Source of the DNA: an uncultured Collinsella sp.
GTDB taxonomy: Bacteria; Actinomycetota; Coriobacteriia; Coriobacteriales; Coriobacteriaceae
Length of the DNA stretch: 27,652 nt
Direction of reading: 5' to 3'
NCBI GenBank assembly: GCA_902464965.1
Contig: CABQLI010000020.1
Coordinates: forward strand, 1-27,652
The notes below the pieces were generated by a model. It had not been told where the DNA came from. It saw nothing but the letters and a program-made list of their open reading frames with translations, and did no database searches. Below, one piece after another: positions 20,901 through 27,652 of the stretch (position 1 is its first letter; every line of letters starts with the position of its first letter). Made by a program: the position numbers and the translations under genes.

Positions 20901-23074
20901 CCTCCGCTGACCTCCTTAAAGATATGTCGATAACGCATGGCGACCGCCTCGCGCAAGGGACGCGTCGCCACAGAGTCAAGGTTGCAAGCATACCGCAAGA
21001 GCTCGACCGCGTCCAAATGGGCCCATTCGATAAGGTCCTCATCGGCATCCAGGTCCACAAAGCGCAAGGTCACGCCACCGTGCTGACGGTACCCCAGGAT
21101 TTCGCCCTCGTGACGCAGACGCAGGTCCATCTGGGCAAGCGTAAAACCATCCGAGGTCTTTTCGAGCGACTGGAGACGGTCTTGTGCCGCCGAGGCGCCG
21201 CCATTGCCCTTGGAGTGCGTCATGACCAGGCACGTGCCCGACACGCTGCCGCGGCCCACGCGACCGCGTAGCTGATGCAGCGCCGCCAAGCCAAACCGCT
21301 CACCGTTCTCGATGACCATGACGGTGGCGTTGGGCACGTCGACGCCCACCTCGACCACCGTAGTCGAGACGAGCACGTCAATCTCGCCACGCTTGAAGGC
21401 GTCGATCACGCGATCCTTCTCCCCCGCTGGCATACGGCCGTGAAGGCGCTCGATGGCAAGACCCGGCAACGCCAGACGCAGGCGATCGAGCTCGGTCGCC
21501 GTATCGTGCAGCGGCACAGGCACGGTCACGCGGCCCTCGTCGTCGCGGGCGATACCGGGCACGTCTTCAAGCTCATCGGCCGAGTCACTCGGCTCCACGA
21601 GCGGGCAAATCACGTAGGCCTGCTGACCCTTTTCATGCGCCTCGCGGATGGCGCCATAGGCGAGGTCGCGGCTCGACTCGGTGAGCACGCGTGTCGTCAC
21701 GCCAGCGCCAGGGACGGGCCGATGGCGAATGATGCTCGTGTCCAGATCGCCGTAGACCGAAAGCGCCAGCGTACGCGGGATCGGTGTCGCCGTCATAACG
21801 AGCAGGTCCGCACCGGGGCCCTTCGCGCGTAGGGCGTTGCGTTGGCCGACGCCAAAGCGGTGCTGTTCATCGATGACCACGAGCGACAGATGCTTGAACG
21901 TAACGTCATCCGAAAGCACCGCGTGGGTTCCAAAGAGGACGTCGAGCTCGCCCGATTCAAGCTGGGCATGGATCTGCTCGCGCTCTGAGGCCGGCGTGGC
22001 ACCCGTCAGAAGCGCCCAGGACATGCCCGCCTGCGAGAGCAGAGGGCCGGTCTTATCGGCATATTGGCGCGCCAACACGCCCGTGGGCGCCATAACGCAG
22101 GCCTGCGTACCGCTATCGGCAGCCACAGCCAGAGCGCAGGCGGCAACGGCGGTCTTACCGGTACCGACATCGCCCAGCAGCAGGCGGTTCATCACGCGCC
22201 CACCATCGCACATATCGCGCAGGATATCTTGGAACGCGGTCTCCTGCTCGTCGCTCAGCGAAAACGGCAGGGCTTGCTTAAGCGCGGCCAGGTGCTCGCC
22301 CGCGGTGTGGGCATAGGGAACCACATCGACCAGGCCGCCGACGTTGCGCAGGCGCAGCGCCAGCTGCAGGTAGAGGCACTCCTCGTAGGCAAGCCGTGCG
22401 CGCGCGATATCGCGCTCTGCCATACTCGATGGAAAGTGGATCGAACGCAACGCGCGGGCATTGCTCATGAGCTTCCGCTTTGCGCGCAGCGGCGCGGGAA
22501 TCGGATCGAACGGATTGCCGACGACCTCGAGCGCGCCGCTTACGATGCGGCGCATCCACGCCTGGCTCACGCCATCGCTCACGTAATGGACCGGCAGGAT
22601 GGTACCCGCAGCACGCCCGTCATCGAGCTTTTCAAAGTGCGGCGAGGCCATCTGCTTAAAACCGTAGGCAAACTCGACCTTGCCCATCACGGCTAGGCGG
22701 TCGCCCTGTTTAAGCTGCTGGGCAATCCAGGGCTGGCGGAAAAAGGCGACCTGCAACACGCCCGTCTCGTCCACCAGCGATACCTCGGTCACCTGCATGC
22801 GCGGACGCGGCTGCTTTTGGACGATGCGGTCGACCGTGGCGATGATGGTGCACACGGTACCGATGGGCGCCATCTCGATGGACCACGAACGGGTAAAGTC
22901 GAGGTATCGATGAGGGATATGGAGAAGGAGGTCCCCCACCGTCCTAATTCCCAGACGGCGAAGGGCCTCCTCACGTTTACCCGAAACATATTTGAGTCGC
23001 GCGATATCCTCGTCGAGCGCATTGCTCTGGGCAAAGCGCTCCGAGACGCGCGGCACGGAGCAGAGCTCGGACAT
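20897..23074 (-). CDS. recG: ATP-dependent DNA helicase RecG
   Basis: Branch-migrating helicase that remodels stalled replication forks and recombination intermediates. The 725 aa show an N-terminal wedge/OB domain (about 40-160, VGDLLLHIPHRYLDFTR) and a superfamily 2 core with Walker A GDVGTGKT (301-308), DEQH box (402-405), motif III TATPIPRTL, and later motifs STTVVEVGVDVPNA and QLRGRVGRG, ending with the RecG-type FGLAALHQLRGRVGRG and RLRHEGEILGYRQHG region. The start at ATG 23074 has no strong ribosome site but lies 10 nt after the fakA stop, so re-initiation after fakA is likely. Confidence 0.96.
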   Translation of the reverse strand: MSELCSVPRVSERFAQSNALDEDIARLKYVSGKREEALRRLGIRTVGDLLLHIPHRYLDFTRSWSIEMAPIGTVCTIIATVDRIVQKQPRPRMQVTEVSLVDETGVLQVAFFRQPWIAQQLKQGDRLAVMGKVEFAYGFKQMASPHFEKLDDGRAAGTILPVHYVSDGVSQAWMRRIVSGALEVVGNPFDPIPAPLRAKRKLMSNARALRSIHFPSSMAERDIARARLAYEECLYLQLALRLRNVGGLVDVVPYAHTAGEHLAALKQALPFSLSDEQETAFQDILRDMCDGGRVMNRLLLGDVGTGKTAVAACALAVAADSGTQACVMAPTGVLARQYADKTGPLLSQAGMSWALLTGATPASEREQIHAQLESGELDVLFGTHAVLSDDVTFKHLSLVVIDEQHRFGVGQRNALRAKGPGADLLVMTATPIPRTLALSVYGDLDTSIIRHRPVPGAGVTTRVLTESSRDLAYGAIREAHEKGQQAYVICPLVEPSDSADELEDVPGIARDDEGRVTVPVPLHDTATELDRLRLALPGLAIERLHGRMPAGEKDRVIDAFKRGEIDVLVSTTVVEVGVDVPNATVMVIENGERFGLAALHQLRGRVGRGSVSGTCLVMTHSKGNGGASAAQDRLQSLEKTSDGFTLAQMDLRLRHEGEILGYRQHGGVTLRFVDLDADEDLIEWAHLDAVELLRYACNLDSVATRPLREAVAMRYRHIFKEVSGG

Positions 23075-23084
23075 GGGCAGATGC

Positions 23085-24746
23085 CTACTCGATCGAGAAG
23101 ATCACGGGATAGAGCGGCTGCTCGCCACGATGGGCGTCAATCTCCAAGTCGGGCTGAGCTTCCTCGATGGCGTCGACGATCTCCTGGAAGGCCTCATCGG
23201 ACAGCTCCTCGCCGGCCAGAATCGTCAGCGCGTCGCCCTCCTCTTCCTCCTGCATGCGGTTGATGCAGTCGAGCGTGACCTGCTTCACGTCGGAGCCGAC
23301 CACGTCGATGGAGCCGGCGATGATACCCATGACGTCACCGGAGTGAATCGGAGAACCGTCAGAGGCACTGGAGTCGCGCACGGCGCGGGTGACCTCACCA
23401 TCGCGGACCTCACTGATGGCGTCGACCATGGCGGCGACGGCATCCTCGAGCTCGGAATCGGGCAGGACTGCGAACAGCGCGGAGAAGGCCTGCGGGACGG
23501 TCTTGGTGGGAACGACGGCGACCTTCTTGTCGGTGCAGGCTGAGGCAGCAGCCTCAGCGGCCATGCGGATGTTGCCGTTGTTGGGCAAGATGATGACCGA
23601 GGTCGCGTTGACCTGGTCCACCGCGCCCAGCAGGTCGGCGGTCGAGGGATTCATAGTCTGGCCACCGGAGACGACCACGTCGACGCCAAGGGACTTGAGG
23701 ATGTCGGCCTCGCCGGAACCGGCGGCAACGGCGACAAAGCCCAGCGCCTTGGCGGGCTCGGCGGCCTTTTCCTGATCCTCGTGGATCTTAGCGGTACGGT
23801 CGTGGGCCTCCATCTCCATGTTGTGGATAAAGACCTCATAGATCTGACCGAGCTGCAGCATGTGCTCGAGCACCAGGTTGGGGGTATTGGAGTGCACATG
23901 GATCTTGTAGTCGGGATAGGCGCCCACGAGCAGCTCACAGTCGCCCATGGAGCCTAGGAACTTAAGGCATTCGTCCTCGTCAAACGGGGCGTCGGCCTTA
24001 AAGAGAAACTCGTTGCAGTAGCGGAACTCCGAGCCCTCCCAGTCGTCGTTAGCCTCGATCTCAACGCGGCCAAGAGCGGCATCGCGGGCAGAGCCGGCGG
24101 AGTCAAACGTAGCGGAGAAATCCTCGACCACGGTGCTGCGACCAAGCGCGGCGGCAACAAAGTTCTCCAGGAAGATAGCAAAGCCGAAGGCGCCGGAGTC
24201 GACCACGCCGTTCTCCTTCAGAACGGGCAACAGGTCGGGTGTGCGGGCGACGGACTGGTACGCCTCGACGACGATAGCATCGAGCGCATCCTCGGCCGAG
24301 AACTTCTTCTTCTCGCACTCATCGGCCTTGGTCGAGACATCGCGCAGGACCGTGAGGATCGTGCCCTCGATGGGCTTGCGGACAGCCTGGAAGGCGACCT
24401 TGACGGCACGACGGAAGGCGAAGGCAATGTTGGCGGACGTAATAGGCTCGTCGGCAGAGACAAGGCCCTCGGCCACGCCGCGAAGAATCTGCGAGGTAAT
24501 AACGCCGGAGTTACCGCGAGCGCCCATGAGAGAGCCGTGGGTGATGGCACCGGCGATGGCCTCCATATCGGCATCGGCGGGAAGGGCAGAGAGCTCCTTG
24601 GTCACCGAGGCGAGCGTGAGCGACATGTTGGTGCCGGTATCGCCATCGGGTACGGGGAAGACGTTGAGCTTGTTGATCTCCTCGGCCTTGTCGGAAACGG
24701 CAGCCGCAGCGATCGGAAAACAGGTGCGAATGGTCTTTGCAATCAT
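23085..24746 (-). CDS. fakA: Fatty acid kinase catalytic subunit FakA (DAK2/DhaL domain)
   Basis: Phosphorylates fatty acids bound to a FakB partner, feeding exogenous fatty acids into phospholipid synthesis. The 553 aa begin with a DhaL-like kinase domain: NKLNVFPVPDGDTGTNM with Asp34 and Asp36 for Mg-ATP, and HGSLMGARGNSGVITSQILRG. A middle domain and a C-terminal EDD-like part (SGGQTMNPSTADLLGAVDQV, VIILPNNGNIRMAAEAAA) follow, which is the full FakA layout. No fakB is in the window. The ATG at 24746 has GGAG about 12 nt upstream, a loose fit. It is paired with an Asp23-type gene just before it, the usual arrangement, and with recG after it. Confidence 0.92.
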   Translation of the reverse strand: MIAKTIRTCFPIAAAAVSDKAEEINKLNVFPVPDGDTGTNMSLTLASVTKELSALPADADMEAIAGAITHGSLMGARGNSGVITSQILRGVAEGLVSADEPITSANIAFAFRRAVKVAFQAVRKPIEGTILTVLRDVSTKADECEKKKFSAEDALDAIVVEAYQSVARTPDLLPVLKENGVVDSGAFGFAIFLENFVAAALGRSTVVEDFSATFDSAGSARDAALGRVEIEANDDWEGSEFRYCNEFLFKADAPFDEDECLKFLGSMGDCELLVGAYPDYKIHVHSNTPNLVLEHMLQLGQIYEVFIHNMEMEAHDRTAKIHEDQEKAAEPAKALGFVAVAAGSGEADILKSLGVDVVVSGGQTMNPSTADLLGAVDQVNATSVIILPNNGNIRMAAEAAASACTDKKVAVVPTKTVPQAFSALFAVLPDSELEDAVAAMVDAISEVRDGEVTRAVRDSSASDGSPIHSGDVMGIIAGSIDVVGSDVKQVTLDCINRMQEEEEGDALTILAGEELSDEAFQEIVDAIEEAQPDLEIDAHRGEQPLYPVIFSIE

Positions 24747-24773
24747 GGGTATTTGAATCTCCGTTTTCGGATG

Positions 24774-25130
24774 CTAGTTCAGACGGCTCTTGAGCGCGTC
24801 GATATGGATGCCGATCTTAAGGCTGGCGGGATCGATCTGGGCGATCTCCTGCAGAGTGAAGGCAACGGAGCTCGAAAGATTGTGGCAGACGGACTTCATG
24901 TTGACGCCGTTCTCGAGCACGACGTGAAGATCGACCGTAAGGCCGTTCTCGTCGGCGGAGACAAGCACGCCCTTGCGGAGGCGCTGACCGGCAAGCAGGC
25001 GCACGCTCTCGGCGCCCTGGAGCTGCTCAGCCATACCGACAACGCCATAGCACGTCATCGCGGCATAACCGGCAATATCGGCAATAACGTCGTTCGAGAC
25101 GCTCAGGCTGCCGTTAATGGTCTCAGACAC
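24774..25130 (-). CDS. Asp23/Gls24 family envelope stress response protein
   Basis: A 118-residue protein of the alkaline-shock (Asp23/Gls24) family, usually encoded directly before fakA. Seen: ISNDVIADIAGYAAMTCYGVVGMAEQ-type opening (residues about 11-38), a middle GLTVDLHVVLENGVNMKSVCHNL, and the C-terminal IGIHIDAL of the family. The start at GTG 25130 is set by AAAGGAG 6 nt upstream; a longer frame to 25181 lacks such a site. The leader contains a small hairpin (GGTGC/GCACC, 25148-25162) close to the ribosome site. First gene of the asp23-fakA-recG-rsmD-coaD run; a candidate -10 TAGAAT lies at 25193-25188. Confidence 0.9.
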   Translation of the reverse strand: MSETINGSLSVSNDVIADIAGYAAMTCYGVVGMAEQLQGAESVRLLAGQRLRKGVLVSADENGLTVDLHVVLENGVNMKSVCHNLSSSVAFTLQEIAQIDPASLKIGIHIDALKSRLN

Positions 25131-25289
25131 AAGAATCTCCTTTTCTTGGTGCTCGCGGCACCATGTCGTGGGAGCAATCATTGCAATATTCTACAACGAC
25201 CGCGGCATGTTGAGGTGGCGGGCCTCGGGATTACATCCTCGACACGAAATGTTGATACGGTAACGTTCGCGAACGGCGATCGCGGCATG

Positions 25290-25319
25290 AAAAAACCCGC
25301 CGCATAAGCGACGGGTTTT
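25290..25319. terminator. Intrinsic terminator of the tRNA-Asn pair
   Basis: Minus strand AAAACCCGTCGC / GCGGCGGGTTTT with a 4-nt loop (one mismatched pair), followed by further T. It stands 7 nt after the second tRNA. The plus strand also ends in a T run, so it may work both ways. Confidence 0.85.
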
Positions 25320-25325
25320 ACAACC

Positions 25326-25400
25326 TGGCTCCCCGGGTAGGACTCGAACCTACAACAGCGCGGTTAACAGCCGCGTGCTCTACCATTGAGCTACCGAGGA
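25326..25400 (-). tRNA. tRNA-Asn (anticodon GTT), second copy in the transcript
   Basis: A 75-nt cloverleaf on the minus strand starting TCCTCGGTAGCTC: acceptor TCCTCGG/CCGGGGA, D-arm GCTCAATGGTAGAGC, anticodon arm CGCGG-CTGTTAA-CCGCG with GTT, T-arm GTAGG-TTCGAGT-CCTAC, discriminator G and encoded CCA. Confidence 0.97.
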
Positions 25401-25433
25401 ATTTAAAGCCCAACAGAAAGGGCTGGAAAATTC

Positions 25434-25508
25434 TGGCTCCCCGGGTAGGACTCGAACCTACAACAGCGCGGTTAACAGCCGCGTGCTCTACCATTGAGCT
25501 ACCGAGGA
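25434..25508 (-). tRNA. tRNA-Asn (anticodon GTT), first copy in the transcript
   Basis: Identical in sequence to the copy at 25326-25400, separated from it by 33 nt that contain a small hairpin (AGCCC/GGGCT, 25406-25424), perhaps used in processing. CCA is encoded. One promoter (25539-25566) precedes the pair. Confidence 0.97.
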
Positions 25509-25538
25509 ATAGGTGCGTGCTCTCAAGCAACGAAGTTT

Positions 25539-25566
25539 ATTATACGGACGAATCAGCTCAGGGCAA
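25539..25566 (-). promoter_or_regulatory. Strong promoter of the tRNA-Asn pair
   Basis: Minus strand -35 TTGCCC (25566-25561), 16-bp spacer, consensus -10 TATAAT (25544-25539). The start is expected near 25532, about 24 nt before the first tRNA. Confidence 0.8.
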
Positions 25567-25598
25567 GAACTTTTTTAAGAAATTTTCCGACCTAATCA

Positions 25599-25642
25599 TT
25601 GGGGACGTTCTTAAACGACTAGTCATTCAAGAACGTCCCCAA
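25599..25642. repeat. 14-bp inverted repeat, GGGGAC-headed
   Basis: TTGGGGACGTTCTT (25599-25612) and its exact complement (25629-25642) around a 16-nt loop that itself contains GACTAGTC. It lies between the tRNA promoter and the rpoD terminator and has no T run of its own. Confidence 0.85.
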
Positions 25643-25652
25643 CGACTACATG

Positions 25653-25685
25653 AAAGCGCCCCCAAGCGGATGTGCTTGAGGGCGC
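25653..25685 (-). terminator. Terminator after rpoD
   Basis: Minus strand GCGCCCTCAAGC (25685-25674) / GCTTGGGGGCGC (25667-25656), 12 bp with one G-U pair and a 6-nt loop, followed by a short TTTC. It starts 11 nt after the rpoD stop. Confidence 0.75.
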
Positions 25686-25696
25686 CTCTTGCTTGA

Positions 25697-27046
<1,350 letters not shown>

Positions 27047-27078
27047 AGATTCTCCCTTCATAGTCCACAGGACTCAAT

Positions 27079-27087
27079 ACTTTAGCA
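27079..27087 (-). promoter_or_regulatory. Possible extended -10 promoter of rpoD
   Basis: Minus strand TGCTAAAGT (27087-27079) in the 110-nt gap between dnaG and rpoD, with no clear -35. A short hairpin AGTCC/GGACT (27074-27062) lies between it and the ribosome site. It would allow rpoD expression apart from dnaG. Confidence 0.4.
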
Positions 27088-27156
27088 CACACATTGACGT
27101 CTATACCCAAAAAGAGGACTGGATATAGGCGAGAATACGCTGGTTGACCACAACAT

Positions 27157-27652
27157 CTAGGCTTGTTCGGTGCCTGCGGCCTCCAGGCCGATCAAACGGA
27201 ACGGATCCGCCACGCCGCCGATCGACTTTTGCAGTTCGCGTTGACGCTGCGAATCCTGCGCGGCCTGCACGGTCAGCGCGCGACGGGCCCCATCATCGAG
27301 CGAACGGTCCTGGCGCAGCTTGGCCTGCGCGGCACGCATGCGGCGCTTGATGGTGTAGAGCTCAAGCGTATCGAGCATAAACACGATGTTCGTCTCGGTG
27401 GGGTGCTTGCTCGTCGCCGAGATGCGCCCGGCACTCACAAGCGTTGCCGCATCGGGACACACCGAGCGCGCCGCATCCATGCAGGCTGCCGGATCGGTTC
27501 CCGGCGGCGTTGCCAGCACGGCCCATGCGATGGACTCGTGGCGCGGATCCACCCACTCGATGGAGCAGATGCGGTCGGCATACGTGCGGAACAGGTCGGG
27601 GTAGCTCGTAAGCATGGTCAGCAGCTCGCGCTCCCCTGCCAAGGACTTGCGC
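27157..27652 (-). CDS. dnaG: DNA primase, C-terminal part (cut by window edge)
   Basis: The last 164 residues of a protein whose start lies beyond the window. The segment RKSLAGERELLTMLTSYPDLF, then RICSIEWVDPRHESIAWAVL and LELYTIKRRMRAAQAKLRQ, resembles the helicase-interacting C-terminal domain of DnaG. No catalytic motifs are in view, so the call rests on this domain and on its place directly upstream of rpoD. It ends with TAG at 27157-27159, 110 nt before the sigma factor start. Confidence 0.8.
   Translation of the reverse strand, partial: RKSLAGERELLTMLTSYPDLFRTYADRICSIEWVDPRHESIAWAVLATPPGTDPAACMDAARSVCPDAATLVSAGRISATSKHPTETNIVFMLDTLELYTIKRRMRAAQAKLRQDRSLDDGARRALTVQAAQDSQRQRELQKSIGGVADPFRLIGLEAAGTEQA

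Noticed and set aside
25318..25530. Open frame of 70 codons with an internal duplicated peptide on the minus strand.
   Set aside because: It runs straight through the two tRNA-Asn genes; the duplicated peptide is just the repeated tRNA sequence.

Overview
The window is a high-GC bacterial chromosome segment. It is most likely from class Coriobacteriia (Actinomycetota) and probably Collinsella or a close relative. This is inferred from GC-rich codon use, the gene order (acpP-rnc-smc-ftsY-ffh, yceD-rpmF-plsX, asp23-fakA-recG-rsmD-coaD, dnaG-rpoD) and the style of individual proteins; no database search was possible. Almost everything is core housekeeping. I see no insertion sequence, prophage or CRISPR array.

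Left third (1-10.1 kb). The 5' part of ileS (minus strand) is preceded by a complete isoleucine T-box riboswitch with its own intrinsic terminator and extended -10 promoter. Diverging from it is an iron-containing alcohol dehydrogenase (+). Next come a DUF523 gene and ftsH (minus), a corrinoid adenosyltransferase (cobO, +), a MATE transporter, a SPOUT RNA methyltransferase, and folA-thyA (minus). Divergent from thyA is a fusion of a DUF134 helix-turn-helix domain to a NifX-like domain and a His/Cys-rich tail. Its promoter is bracketed by two copies of a palindrome, and it carries a strong internal ribosome binding site at the domain junction.

Middle (10.2-20.3 kb, minus strand). One long cluster links membrane lipid synthesis and protein targeting: a coiled-coil protein, yceD, rpmF, plsX, then acpP, rnc, smc, ftsY, ffh. 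Many junctions overlap or are nearly contiguous, which suggests translational coupling. ftsY is split across two frames by an apparent small deletion. The acpP leader carries a perfect 22-bp palindrome. Intrinsic terminators occur inside the rpmF-plsX and ftsH-DUF523 transcripts and may act as attenuators.

Right third (20.2-27.65 kb, minus strand). asp23-fakA-recG-rsmD-coaD forms a second tight operon. Two identical tRNA-Asn(GTT) genes with a strong promoter and a terminator follow, then rpoD (primary sigma factor) downstream of the 3' end of dnaG, the classic macromolecular-synthesis arrangement.

The most interesting signals are the DUF134-NifX locus with its paired dyads and internal start, the disrupted ftsY, the T-box with an atypical bulge, the acpP leader palindrome, an Asn at a normally Asp catalytic position of RNase III, and three intergenic inverted repeats sharing a GGGGAC head.
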